Shown here in pieces: positions 40,583 through 49,513 of a stretch of 64,000 nucleotides of DNA. How positions within the stretch are numbered: the stretch's first letter is position 1; each line of letters opens with the position of its first letter. Position numbers and translations under genes: made by a program. The DNA is from Roseiarcus sp963794655 (GTDB lineage: Bacteria > Pseudomonadota > Alphaproteobacteria > Rhizobiales > Beijerinckiaceae), in assembly GCA_963794655.1 (NCBI GenBank), contig CAWCEV010000008.1:1426001-1490000 (forward strand), read 5' to 3'. Below the pieces are notes generated by a model. The model was not told the origin of the DNA and made no database searches. It was given only the letters and a program-made list of their open reading frames with translations.

Positions 40583-40969
40583 CTATGGTCCCTGCGGCCA
40601 GTAGGCGACGCATTCGATTTCGACCTCTCCGCCAAGCGCGAGCCCGTTCGCGCCAAAGGCCGAGCGCGCCGGAAGCCGGTCGGGGTCGAAATAGCTGAGA
40701 TAGACCGCGTTGAACTCGGCCCATCGGCTCATGTCGGCGAGCATGATCGTGAACTTGACCGTATCGGCGAATCCGAGCCCGCAGGCGGTTAAGACTTCCC
40801 CGATGTTGTCCATCGCCTGACGGGCCTGAGCCGAGAGTCTGTCGACCAGCGTCATTGTCCCGTGCCGGTTGCCGATCGCGCCCGAGACGAAGAGGAAGTC
40901 GCCGGCGCGCGCCGCCGATGAGAATGGCAACCCGAGCGACTTCGCCGAAGGCAAGGTAATCGTTTCCAT
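40583..40969 (-). CDS. RidA-family protein
   Basis: A 128-residue YjgF/YER057c/UK114 (RidA) protein, a trimeric enamine/imine deaminase. Typical segments are AARAGDFLFVSGAIG, QARQAMDNIGEVLTACGL and the C-terminal ANGLALGGEVEIECVAYWP; the central Arg in the canonical PxRxxV segment appears as LPARSAFG. The ATG at 40969 has no strong ribosome site. It is bracketed by two near-identical inverted-repeat elements (40372-40532 and 41090-41226), which is unusual for this gene. Confidence 0.88.
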   Translation of the reverse strand: METITLPSAKSLGLPFSSAARAGDFLFVSGAIGNRHGTMTLVDRLSAQARQAMDNIGEVLTACGLGFADTVKFTIMLADMSRWAEFNAVYLSYFDPDRLPARSAFGANGLALGGEVEIECVAYWPQGP

Positions 40970-41309
40970 GGGTCCACTTCATGAGCGCGCGGCGAAAGGA
41001 GAGGTATGGGCATTTCATACCGGGACGCATCGCGCCAGCCCCTCGAAGATGATTTTCATTGGCCTGGAATGGAGATATTGGGGATATCGGATATCGGTGA
41101 CACTTTACTCATCGAATAGATCCGAGTTGGCCCGGTTCATCTTCCCGGCCCTTACTCGCAGCGCCTCCCGCATTCCCTGAGCCGCCTCCATCGCTATTGG
41201 GGATAGAGTAAAGTGTCACCGATATCCAAAATACTCTGACCCAGCCGAATCCTTTTTCCCTCCGCGCGCCTCTTAACCGACGAGCATCATGCTCGGAGGT
41301 TTTCTCACT
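40970..41309. other. Intergenic DNA with inverted-repeat element copy C
   Basis: Between ridA and the DUF2892 gene there is no gene. Most of it is element copy C (41090-41226) and its flanks. Left of it, 40970-41089 should hold the ridA promoter; I see no clear motif. The right 80 bp include CGGAGG (41293-41298) before the DUF2892 start. Confidence 0.6.
41090..41226. repeat. Inverted-repeat (MITE-like) element, copy C
   Basis: The element is 137 bp with perfect 21-bp inverted ends (ATATCGGTGACACTTTACTC from 41091, mirrored by GAGTAAAGTGTCACCGATAT from 41206). The interior ATCGAATAGATCCGAGTTGG, the CCCGGCCCTTACTCGCAGCG segment and GCTATTGGGGATAGAGTAAA match copy B almost base for base. Left of the element GGATATCGGATATCGG repeats part of the terminus. 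Confidence 0.87.
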
Positions 41310-41537
41310 ATGCTTTATCGGAAGAATCTTTACTCATGGGAACAGGGCGCCCGCGCGGTCGTCGGACTTGGCGTCGCGCTTTACGCTGCTGTCGCTTTTC
41401 CCGGCGGGCTTGGACTGGGCGCCTATGTGACGATCGCCACAGGCGTTTTCCTCGCAGCGACAGGCGTTGTCGGTTGGTGTCCGGCTTGCGCCACCGTCGG
41501 GCGACGGCTCAAGTCGCGAGAGGAGCCGCATGTCTAA
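41310..41537 (+). CDS. DUF2892 inner-membrane protein
   Basis: About 75 residues with two hydrophobic segments (VVGLGVALYAAVAFPGGLGL and YVTIATGVFLAATGVVGWCP), starting MLYRKNLYSWEQGARA. DUF2892 is the small membrane domain also found attached to rhodanese proteins. Two Cys in GWCPACATVG near the C-terminus could react with thiols. ATG 41310 gives the usual family start; ATG 41289 is possible. The last 8 bp overlap the sigma factor start. Confidence 0.78.
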   Translation: MLYRKNLYSWEQGARAVVGLGVALYAAVAFPGGLGLGAYVTIATGVFLAATGVVGWCPACATVGRRLKSREEPHV

Positions 41538-42069
41538 CCGTCTCGACCTCGTTCCTCTCGTCGAAGCCGCGCGGCACGGCGATACGGTCGCGATCGGGCG
41601 TTTGTTGGCGGCCGTGCAACCCGATATTCGAAGATACGCGCGGCTAACCTGCAGGCAGTCCAGCGACGCGGACGATGCGGTGCAAGAAACTATGTGGCTG
41701 GTTGCGCGCCGCGTGAGCACGCTGCGATTGGCCGCTTCTTTCTCCGCCTGGATCTTCGCCGTGATTCGGCGGGAGTGCCTGAGGATCGCGCGGCGGCTTC
41801 CCTTCCACGATGCGTCGCTCGATGGTTTAGAAAACGATCTGAGTTTAAGTCTGCGAGAGGACACAAACCTGAGGCTCGATCTGGGCAGAGCGATCGGATC
41901 TTTACCGGCGCATTACCGGCGCGTGATCATCTTGCGCGACATTGAAGAGCTTCGCATCGGAGAGATCGCGACAATAGAGAATGTTTCTCGCGAGGCGATC
42001 AAGGCGCGGCTTCATCGAGCGAGATCATTGGTGCGAGAGTACCTGGAGGAGGGGCGCCGCCGTTCCTAA
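41530..42069 (+). CDS. ECF-type RNA polymerase sigma factor
   Basis: A 179-residue extracytoplasmic-function sigma factor. Region 2 is RRYARLTCRQSSDADDAVQE followed by TLRLAASFSAWIFAVIRREC (the -10 recognition part). Region 4 is IGSLPAHYRRVIILRDIEEL, then IATIENVSREAIKARLHRAR, the HTH for -35 recognition. The ATG overlaps the end of the DUF2892 gene and AGAGGAG precedes it, so the two are coupled. No classical anti-sigma gene adjoins; the DUF2892 membrane protein is a candidate sensor, by inference only. Confidence 0.9.
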   Translation: MSNRLDLVPLVEAARHGDTVAIGRLLAAVQPDIRRYARLTCRQSSDADDAVQETMWLVARRVSTLRLAASFSAWIFAVIRRECLRIARRLPFHDASLDGLENDLSLSLREDTNLRLDLGRAIGSLPAHYRRVIILRDIEELRIGEIATIENVSREAIKARLHRARSLVREYLEEGRRRS

Positions 42070-42174
42070 CGCCTCGCCGATGACGGCGCCCAAATTATGG
42101 GCTTGTCAAAGTCGTAAAAAGCTCAGATTTTCCACGGGCTCGGCGTCGTGCGGCGCCGAGCGCGAGCGCCGACC

Positions 42175-43230
42175 ATGATCTCGAAAATCGTTTTGGACGG
42201 ACTTTGCCGGAGCCGTATTGAACGCGAAGTTCATTCACCATCGTCCGGAGGATGTGAACCGGTCGCCCGCGCGCGGCGCGCGGCGTTGGCCTTTTTCGCG
42301 CTGGCCGCGATCGGGGAATTCAGCGCAATCTCGCTCGCACACGCCGACTGCCCGGCGATCGGGGCGTCCGCGGACACGAGCACCGATTTTGACGGCACGA
42401 TTCAGACACAGAGCGCCTGTGGAACCTTCTCGGCGATTCCCAACACTAGCTCAGTCAGCGATCCTGGAAACGGCGGACAAGCGACAAGCAGAGCCCAGGC
42501 ATCGGGAGACCCCGGGATTTCCCTTTCGCTCGGGGCGTATGCGTTCTCGAGCGGCATCGCGCTGAGCGCCTCCGCAGGCGCCAGTTTTAGCGACACGATC
42601 GCTCTCGACGTCGGGCAAACCGCCGCCTTGGAGGATTACGGCGAGGCGGTCGAGAATCAGGAAGGCATCCAACTGAATTTCGCGCCGATCGGCTCTATTA
42701 CGCCTTTGGCCAACCTTCTATCCACGAGAACCTACAGCGTCACCGTGTTCGTCGAAGTGGACGGCTACGCGCTCGGGTCGACGGGCGCGACGCTGGACCT
42801 GACATTTGACGGCGTCTTCGACTTCGCGTCGTTTTCCAACGGCAAATGGACTGCCGTCGACGGGAACATCGTCGTTCCGAGCGGAACGACGGGACTTTTT
42901 TCCTTTACCTTCGACTACGTCGATCCGCCGACGCCCTCCGATCCGGCGGACTTCAGTCTCAGCATCAATGTCACGGCAGGATCTGACGGCAATACCGTTG
43001 GGAAGATAGATTTTCTCGATCCGGTCTCGATCCCGGACATCACGGTCGAAGATGATTTGGGGAATATTGTGCCGAGCGTGGAAGTCGTGTCCGGCTCCGG
43101 AGTGAATTACGCCGTGACGGACGGGTTGACTGGTCCGGCCGTCCCAGAGCCCTCAACCTGGGTGATGCTGCTGCTCGGATTTGCGGGGCTTGGCTGGGTC
43201 GGCTGTCGGAAAGGCGGCGGCGTGACCTGA
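42175..43230 (+). CDS. PEP-CTERM-type exported surface protein
   Basis: About 351 residues. An N-terminal signal peptide is present but follows an unusual ~30-residue basic leader (hydrophobic RRAALAFFALAAIGEFSAIS, then HADCPAIG). The body is acidic, rich in Ser, Thr, Gly and Asp, with beta-strand-like repeats, like extracellular surface proteins. The C-terminus VPEPSTWVMLLLGFAGLGWV followed by GCRKGG is a PEPxxW-type CTERM signal: motif, one membrane helix, basic tail. It lies 105 bp after the sigma factor gene on the same strand. I see no exosortase gene in the window. Confidence 0.85.
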   Translation: MISKIVLDGLCRSRIEREVHSPSSGGCEPVARARRAALAFFALAAIGEFSAISLAHADCPAIGASADTSTDFDGTIQTQSACGTFSAIPNTSSVSDPGNGGQATSRAQASGDPGISLSLGAYAFSSGIALSASAGASFSDTIALDVGQTAALEDYGEAVENQEGIQLNFAPIGSITPLANLLSTRTYSVTVFVEVDGYALGSTGATLDLTFDGVFDFASFSNGKWTAVDGNIVVPSGTTGLFSFTFDYVDPPTPSDPADFSLSINVTAGSDGNTVGKIDFLDPVSIPDITVEDDLGNIVPSVEVVSGSGVNYAVTDGLTGPAVPEPSTWVMLLLGFAGLGWVGCRKGGGVT

Positions 43231-43410
43231 GGGGGGCGCAGGGAAGCATTCTTGAGACGCGGCTCATTGCGCCGGGATGGCCGCGGAAACCCTTTGCTAA
43301 GCCTGTCCCGCGGTCCGGCTTGCTCCTGACCAACCGTCATTCGGTACGATTTCGGCCAACCGCGGGTGGCGCCGAGCGCCAATTCCCGCGCTCAAGGGAT
43401 TTGTGCGTCG

Positions 43411-45576
43411 ATGATGGAGACTGCGCCACCGGTGAGGGAGGCGACGCCGCTCGACCCGGGGCTCCGCGCTCTGTGCGGCATCGCCGCCTATTACCGCATC
43501 GGCGCCGACCCGGTGCAGCTCGCGCGCGAACTCGCGCTTGGCGAGCGCCCGTCCGACGAAGCCGACCTCATTCGCGCCGCCGGGATGATCGGGCTCAAAG
43601 CCCGGCTGGTGAGGGGCGTGACCGCCGAACGGCTCGCCACGCTGCCCATTCCGGCAATCCTGCGGATGACCAATGGCGCGCTTGTCGTTTTGGCCGGGCG
43701 AAACCCGTCGGGGACGTGCCGGCTCGTCGATCCGATCAGCCATGCAGCCCGTGAGGCGCCGCTCGCGGACGTTGCGCGCGAGATCGAGCAAGCGCTGCTC
43801 CTCGCCCGACGGATCGGCGGCGCCGGCGTCGATCCGCGGCAGTTCGGCATCCGCTGGTTCCTGCCGACCCTCTGGCGCTATCGCCGTCCGCTCGGCCATG
43901 TGCTGGCGGCGTCGCTGTTCGTGCAGATTTTCGCCCTGACCACGCCGCTCTTCTTCCAGGTGGTGGTGGACAAGGTCCTGACCCATCGCGGCTACGAGAC
44001 GCTGTTCGTGCTCGTCGGCGGCCTCGTGTTCATCGGCCTGTTCGATGTGGCGCTGCAATATCTGCGCACCTACGCGCTCTCGCACACCACCAACCGCATC
44101 GACGTCGAGCTCGGGCAGCGGCTGTTCGCCCATCTCCTGCGCCTCCCGATCGCCTATTTCGAGACCCGGTCGACCGGACAGACGGTCGCGCGGGTGCGGG
44201 AGCTCGAGACGATCCGCAGCTTCCTCACCGGGCAGGCCCTGTTCTCGGCGATCGACCTCGTGTTCGCCTTCGTGTTCATCGCTGTGCTGTTCGCCTATTC
44301 GTGGCCGCTCACCCTGATCGTGCTCGCCGGCATTCCGTTCTATCTCCTGATCGGATTCTCGGTCAGGCCGCCATTGCGCGACCTCGTGAGCGAGAAATTC
44401 AATCGCGGCGCGGCGAGCCAGCAGTTCCTGGTCGAGACGATCGTCGGCGTCAGCACGGTGAAGAGCGCGGCGGTCGAGCCGATCATGCGCGCGCAGTGGG
44501 AGGAGAAGCTCGCGGCTTACGTGAAAACCAGTTTCTCCGCGGCGATGCTCGGCTCGGGCGGCCAGCTCGCGATCCAATATGTGAGCAAGCTGACGACCGC
44601 CGCCCTGCTTCTGTTCGGCGCCAAGGCGGTCATCGACGGCGAGCTCACGGTCGGCGCGCTCGTCGCCTTCAACATGATCGCCTCACAGGCGATCCAGCCG
44701 ATCCTGCGCCTGTCCCAGATCTGGCAGGATTTCCAGCAGGTGCAGATCTCGATCGAGCGGCTGGGCGATATCCTCAATACGGCGCCCGAGTCCTCGCCCG
44801 CGACGCGCCTCCTGCCGCCGACCCCGCGCGGCGCGATCGAATTCGCCCATGTCAGCTTCCGCTACCGCCCCGGCGCCCGCGAGGCGCTCAAGGACATTTC
44901 GCTCACTATCCGGGCGGGCGAGACGATCGGCGTCGTGGGGCCGTCCGGCTCCGGCAAATCGACCCTGACGAAGCTTATCCAGCGTCTCTACCTGCCGAGC
45001 GAGGGGCAGGTCATGCTCGACGGCGCGGACCTCAGCCACGTCGATCCGGCCTGGCTTCGAAGCCATATCGGCGTCGTGCTGCAGGAGAACCTCCTGTTCA
45101 ACCGCACCATCCACGAGAACATCGCTTTCGCCAATCCGGCGATGCCGCGCGCACGCGTGATCGAGATCGCCCGCCTCGCCGGCGCCGAGGAATTCATAGA
45201 CAAGCTTGCGCAAGGCTATGACACCATGATCGAGGAGCGCGGCGCCAATCTCTCCGGCGGCCAGCGCCAGCGCATCGCGATCGCCCGGGCGCTCGCGACC
45301 AATCCGCGCATCCTCATCCTCGACGAGGCGACGTCGTCGCTCGACTACGACAGCGAGCGGCTGGTCCAGCGCAACATGCGCCGCATCGCCAAAGGCCGCA
45401 CCGTCATCATCATCGCCCATCGCCTCGCCGCCGTGCGCGGTTGCGACCGTATCGTCTGCATGGCGGACGGGCGGATCGTCGAAATCGGGACCCACAGCGA
45501 GCTCATACGCCATCCCGGCGGCCTCTACGGCTATCTGTGGGGCCTGCAAAGCCAGCCGGCGGAGATCGCCGCGTGA
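43411..45576 (+). CDS. Type I secretion system ABC transporter (HlyB-like)
   Basis: A 721-residue half-transporter. The N-terminal ~125 residues form a C39-peptidase-like domain where the catalytic Cys position reads LDPGLRAL instead of DCG, so it is an inactive substrate-binding (CLD) domain. Six membrane helices follow (for example FALTTPLFFQVVVDKVLTHR). The ATPase has GPSGSGKST (Walker A), NLSGGQRQR (signature), ILILDEATSSLD (Walker B) and IIIAHRLAAVR (His switch). It secretes a protein, probably RTX-type, together with the HlyD-like protein whose GTG overlaps its stop codon. Confidence 0.94.
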   Translation: MMETAPPVREATPLDPGLRALCGIAAYYRIGADPVQLARELALGERPSDEADLIRAAGMIGLKARLVRGVTAERLATLPIPAILRMTNGALVVLAGRNPSGTCRLVDPISHAAREAPLADVAREIEQALLLARRIGGAGVDPRQFGIRWFLPTLWRYRRPLGHVLAASLFVQIFALTTPLFFQVVVDKVLTHRGYETLFVLVGGLVFIGLFDVALQYLRTYALSHTTNRIDVELGQRLFAHLLRLPIAYFETRSTGQTVARVRELETIRSFLTGQALFSAIDLVFAFVFIAVLFAYSWPLTLIVLAGIPFYLLIGFSVRPPLRDLVSEKFNRGAASQQFLVETIVGVSTVKSAAVEPIMRAQWEEKLAAYVKTSFSAAMLGSGGQLAIQYVSKLTTAALLLFGAKAVIDGELTVGALVAFNMIASQAIQPILRLSQIWQDFQQVQISIERLGDILNTAPESSPATRLLPPTPRGAIEFAHVSFRYRPGAREALKDISLTIRAGETIGVVGPSGSGKSTLTKLIQRLYLPSEGQVMLDGADLSHVDPAWLRSHIGVVLQENLLFNRTIHENIAFANPAMPRARVIEIARLAGAEEFIDKLAQGYDTMIEERGANLSGGQRQRIAIARALATNPRILILDEATSSLDYDSERLVQRNMRRIAKGRTVIIIAHRLAAVRGCDRIVCMADGRIVEIGTHSELIRHPGGLYGYLWGLQSQPAEIAA

Positions 45577-47069
45577 CTGCGACCCGGGCCGTCGCGCCGA
45601 CGGAACCGGCGCGGCGCGCCGCGAGGCCCGCGCCTTTCGCGGCGCTGGCGCGGCTCGGGAGGCCGGGGGCCAATCTCGGCGACCGGGAATTCCTGGCGCC
45701 GGCGCTCGAGATCCTCGAAACACCGCCCTCGCCGGTCCATGTCGCGTTCCTGTGGATCATCTGCGCCTTTGTTCTCGGCGCGCTGGTATGGGCCTATTTC
45801 GGCCGGATCGACATCGTCGCCGCCGCGCAGGGCAAGCTTCAGCCGACCGGGCGGGTCAAGGTCGTCGAACCGATGGAAACCGGCAGGGTCGAAAACATCC
45901 GCGTCGCCAATGGCGCCCTGGTCAAGGCGGGCGACATTCTGGTCGAGCTCGACCGTTCGACGGCCGAGGCCGAGGTCGAGGGCGCGCGCGCCGAACTTGC
46001 TTCGACCCAGGCGGAAATCCTTCGTCGCGAGGCCGCGCTCGTCGCGACGGAAGCCTACAGGGTCAATTCGCCGCCGAAAATCGATTGGCCCGACGATGTC
46101 GCGCCGGCCCTGCGCGAGCGCGAGTTGCGAGTCCTCGCCGCCGATTTTTCGCAATTGGCCGCCAATCAGGCCTCGTTCGACGCCGAGGCGGCGCAAAAGG
46201 CCGCCGAGCGGGACAAGCTCGCCGAGACGATCGCGACCCAGAAGAACCTCGTCGCGACCTTGAAGGAGCGCGTCGACATGCGCGCGAAGCTGGTCGAAGA
46301 GAAGGCCGGGGCAAAAGCCGCCGTGATCGACGCCACCGAAACGCTACAATATCAGATCACCCAGGAGGCGAAGCAGGAGCAGGAACTCGCCTCGCTCTCC
46401 GCCGGAATCGACGTCGTCGCCCGCGAGGCGGCCAAGGCCGTCCAGGCCTTCGTTTCCGACGACGCCGAGAAGCTCGAGGATGCCGAGCGGCGGGTCGAGG
46501 ACGTCGAGCAGCGCCTCGCCAAGGCTGAAGCCGAACTCGATCGCCTGACGCTGAGAGCGCCGATCGCAGGCCGGGTGCAGTCGTCGATTATCACCAACCC
46601 AGGTCAGGTGGTCACGAGCGGCCAGGAGATCATGCGCATCGTGCCGGAGGCTTCCGGGCTCGAGATCGAGGCTTACGTGCGCAATCGCGACATCGGCTTC
46701 GTCAGTGTCGGCCAGGAGGCCGCCGTCAAGGTCGAAGCCTTTCCGTTCACCCGCTACGGCGTGATCAAGGCGCATGTCGTCCGCATCGCGCGCGACGCGA
46801 TTCCCGAGCCCGACGCCGGGGCGATCGAGGGCGATCCCGCCCGCGTCTCCGCCGCTCAGGGTTTCGCCGGGGGCGAGCGGACCCAGAACCTGGTCTTTCC
46901 GGTCGTGCTCAAGCCGGACGACGCCTCGATCACGGTCGACGGCGTCGCGGAGCCGCTGACCTCCGGCATGGCGGTCACGGTCGAGCTCAAGACCGGCGCC
47001 CGGCGGATGCTCGAATATCTATTCTCCCCGCTGGTCGAAGTCGCCTCGAAGGCGATGCGGGAGCGATGA
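45573..47069 (+). CDS. HlyD-family type I secretion membrane fusion protein
   Basis: A 498-residue periplasmic adaptor linking the inner-membrane ABC protein to a TolC-like channel. One membrane helix near residue 60 (VAFLWIICAFVLGALVWAYF) is followed by the barrel start GKLQPTGRVKVVEPMETGRV, a lipoyl half-motif, a long coiled coil (about residues 170-330) and the closing LRAPIAGRVQSSIITNPGQV, then the C-terminal beta-barrel. The start is GTG 45573, sharing GTGA with the ABC stop codon. No outer-membrane channel or RTX substrate gene is nearby. Confidence 0.93.
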   Translation: MTATRAVAPTEPARRAARPAPFAALARLGRPGANLGDREFLAPALEILETPPSPVHVAFLWIICAFVLGALVWAYFGRIDIVAAAQGKLQPTGRVKVVEPMETGRVENIRVANGALVKAGDILVELDRSTAEAEVEGARAELASTQAEILRREAALVATEAYRVNSPPKIDWPDDVAPALRERELRVLAADFSQLAANQASFDAEAAQKAAERDKLAETIATQKNLVATLKERVDMRAKLVEEKAGAKAAVIDATETLQYQITQEAKQEQELASLSAGIDVVAREAAKAVQAFVSDDAEKLEDAERRVEDVEQRLAKAEAELDRLTLRAPIAGRVQSSIITNPGQVVTSGQEIMRIVPEASGLEIEAYVRNRDIGFVSVGQEAAVKVEAFPFTRYGVIKAHVVRIARDAIPEPDAGAIEGDPARVSAAQGFAGGERTQNLVFPVVLKPDDASITVDGVAEPLTSGMAVTVELKTGARRMLEYLFSPLVEVASKAMRER

Positions 47070-47079
47070 AGGCGCAGCC

Positions 47080-47472
47080 CTACCGGATCACCTCCCAGAA
47101 CAATCCTACGACGCAAACGAAGCCCAGCGTGAAAAGCAGGGTCCTGAGGTAAGGAATGCCCGCCCAATAGACGATGGCGTGCGCGAGCCTGAGCCAAAAG
47201 TAGCTCATCGCCCAGAAGGCTGTCGTCCCGTTCGCTTTGCCGGCGACCTGGGCGACGATGACCAGCGCGGCGAAAGGGGCGAAGCATTCGATGGCGTTGA
47301 GATAGGCGCGGTGGGCCCGCTGGCCCCACAGCGGAACCGGGCGAGGCGCAGGATCGACGTAGTTCTCGCCCGACAGCGGGCCGTTCGTCATCACCTGGCA
47401 GGCGATATAGGGAATCCACAGCGCAGCCGTCAGCATGGCGGTCAATGCGAGATAGAAAAGATCGGTCGTCAT
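47080..47472 (-). CDS. MAPEG-family membrane protein
   Basis: A 130-residue protein with four membrane helices, opening MTTDLFYLALTAMLTAALWI. The family segments are RAHRAYLNAIECFAPFAALV and RLAHAIVYWAGIPYLRTLLF. MAPEG proteins include glutathione-dependent transferases and peroxidases of lipids; the bacterial members are mostly uncharacterised. It is convergent with the hlyD-like gene (10 bp apart) and about 280 bp from the divergent CHASE2 gene. Confidence 0.9.
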   Translation of the reverse strand: MTTDLFYLALTAMLTAALWIPYIACQVMTNGPLSGENYVDPAPRPVPLWGQRAHRAYLNAIECFAPFAALVIVAQVAGKANGTTAFWAMSYFWLRLAHAIVYWAGIPYLRTLLFTLGFVCVVGLFWEVIR

Positions 47473-47753
47473 GGCGTTCTACTCCCTCCAATTCGCTTGA
47501 GCCGCGGATCGCGTCGGTTGAGCCAAGCGCTGGCCGGGAGCCACGGCCAGGCGAGCCCCAATAAACGGAGACGAACAAGGAAAGCCAATTTCGACAGCAA
47601 ACGGTCTGGAGCGTCGCTATTTTTCGCCGGGCCCGCGATTGGCCGCCGAAGCGATCTCGGCGCCGCAGGGAAATCGCAATTGCCGGCCACTTCGCTGCGC
47701 TGTACAAAAGTCTCGATCAGCCCGCGAAACGGGTCCGGCTCGGGCTTACCGCC

Positions 47754-49118
47754 ATGTTCGAGGCGCTCATCGAATTCCTCCGCGACGCCAGAGCGGGGCG
47801 GATCATCCTGGAAACGGCCCCGGCGCTCATTCTCTTCTTCGTCGATCCGCTCGGCGTGGTCGCCTACCAGGCGCGGGTGATCGACAACTCGATCGCCGTC
47901 CTGACCCAGTTCTGGCACAAATCCGAACCTGAAAAGCAGCTCGCCGTCGTCCTGATCGACCAGGAGGCGCTCGACAGCTGGCGGGTCGACTGGCCCATCA
48001 CCTACGAGCGCACGGCAGGATTGATCCATGCGCTGGCCTGCGCGCAGGCTGCGGGAGTGTTTTTCGACTTCACATTGTCGCAAAAATTCAATCTGGCCGA
48101 AGGAAAGAGCGACCTCGAAGCGGCGGTCCTCGGTCCCCCGGCCGGCGCCTGCGCGGACGGAAAGCCTCCCGCGCCGATCAAGGTGTTTTTCGGCAAGGCC
48201 GAGAACATCAGGAATCCGCTCGCGCGAAGCATGGACCGCGACAACCGGGCCTTTTCGATCAACGACGACGCGGAGGACAGCATCTATCCGGCGGGAAGGG
48301 TCGAATTTCCGGATTCGCCCGTGCCGATCGCGCAGGCGACACCCGCTTTCGGCGTCATCCGTAGCGTCCCGCAGCTTTGGTCTCAAAACGGGGAGGATGC
48401 GAAGGGGGCCGCGTGCAGCGTTCCTGACCCGCGACCGAAATGCTGGATCAAGCCGCTCGCGATTCAGTGGAGCGCGAAGGTCGATCCCGATCAGGGCGCC
48501 GTCTCGGACACGAGTTGCCGGGGTTTCCCGGGTTGGCTCGACGTCGTCGCCGGCAGTCTCGGGATCACCGCGGAGGGCAGGTTCGAGACCTGTCCTCCCC
48601 TCCTCACCCTCAAGGCGCAGGATCTCTTTCGCGATCGAAAATATATCGCGGAGCACGGCAATCCCGCGGATTTGCTTCGGGACAGATTTGTCTTTGTCGG
48701 GACTGAGCTTGCGGGACTGAACGACGAGGTTTTCTCGCCCGTCCATGGCTATCTGCCGGGAGTCTTTAAGCACGCCGTCGCAACCGACAACCTCCTCTCT
48801 TACGCGAAGCACACGGGAGAGTACCCGACAGTGCCGCGGCCGTGGCTGCTGGGTGCGATGGTCGTGATCACCTATCTTGTGATCGAGGGGGTCAGGGAAT
48901 TCTTCGGCGGGCGCTGGGGATGGAGGTTATGGAGGTCGGGGCCGAAGCTCGACGCGGCGGTCGTCACTGTCGCCGTTTTGACGCCATTGTTTTGGGTCAT
49001 CTGGATTTATCGATGGAACTGGCCGTTCTCGTTGCTGTTCGCGGTTTTCGGCTACTACATCACCGGCGTCTTGATCGTCGCCGCAGCCAAATTTCTATCG
49101 CCAAAGACCGCATTCTAG
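47754..49118 (+). CDS. CHASE2-domain membrane protein without output domain
   Basis: A 454-residue protein. One N-terminal hydrophobic region (about residues 17-40) precedes an extracytoplasmic CHASE2 sensor domain (LAVVLIDQEALD, ERTAGLIHALACAQAAGVFF, later RDRFVFVGTELAGLNDEVFS, then SPVHGYLPGVFKHAVATDNL). Three C-terminal membrane helices follow, and then the protein ends. CHASE2 is normally fused to a cyclase, kinase or phosphatase, but here no output domain exists. Five or more Cys in the sensor part may form disulfides. Its partner is unknown; the gene 26 bp downstream encodes a small exported protein. Confidence 0.85.
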   Translation: MFEALIEFLRDARAGRIILETAPALILFFVDPLGVVAYQARVIDNSIAVLTQFWHKSEPEKQLAVVLIDQEALDSWRVDWPITYERTAGLIHALACAQAAGVFFDFTLSQKFNLAEGKSDLEAAVLGPPAGACADGKPPAPIKVFFGKAENIRNPLARSMDRDNRAFSINDDAEDSIYPAGRVEFPDSPVPIAQATPAFGVIRSVPQLWSQNGEDAKGAACSVPDPRPKCWIKPLAIQWSAKVDPDQGAVSDTSCRGFPGWLDVVAGSLGITAEGRFETCPPLLTLKAQDLFRDRKYIAEHGNPADLLRDRFVFVGTELAGLNDEVFSPVHGYLPGVFKHAVATDNLLSYAKHTGEYPTVPRPWLLGAMVVITYLVIEGVREFFGGRWGWRLWRSGPKLDAAVVTVAVLTPLFWVIWIYRWNWPFSLLFAVFGYYITGVLIVAAAKFLSPKTAF

Positions 49119-49144
49119 CCTTCCGCGCCTATGGGTAAGAAGCG

Positions 49145-49513
49145 ATGACAGGATCAATCGCAAAGCACGCCGGTGAGGCCGCGGCGTTCCTTGTCGGCGT
49201 CGTCGCCCTCGTCAGCCCGGTCAGAAGCGACACCATCTATTCGCTCAACGACGGAGCGTCCTGCCGCGACAAGAGCGGCGCGGTGCAGACGCCGCGCGCG
49301 GCGCCGCAACCGGCGGTGGCGGCCGAAATGACGCCTATGGGCATGATCCAGGTCACCGGCGGGGTTAACAATCGGGACTGCTACTTCTATATGTCCGAGG
49401 TCGGTCTCGAACCGACGACGGCAGGGCCCGCTTCCTGTCCCACCGCCGCCGTGGGACAGAAGAGCATGCGCATTGCCGGCACCCGCGACATCGGCCAAAG
49501 CTGCTCCAAATAA
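49145..49513 (+). CDS. Small exported Cys-containing hypothetical protein
   Basis: A 122-residue protein with a signal-like N-terminus (AAAFLVGVVALVSPVRSDTI) and a mature part with about four Cys (ASCRDKSG, NRDCYFYMS, ASCPTAAVG, and QSCSK at the end), suggesting disulfides in the periplasm. It is co-oriented with the CHASE2 gene, 26 bp away, so the two probably share a transcript. I recognise no family; it may be a ligand or partner of the CHASE2 protein. Confidence 0.6.
   Translation: MTGSIAKHAGEAAAFLVGVVALVSPVRSDTIYSLNDGASCRDKSGAVQTPRAAPQPAVAAEMTPMGMIQVTGGVNNRDCYFYMSEVGLEPTTAGPASCPTAAVGQKSMRIAGTRDIGQSCSK

Noticed and set aside
42175..43230. Local exosortase/PEP-CTERM sorting system
   Set aside because: Only the substrate-type protein is seen; no exosortase or EPS genes occur in the window.
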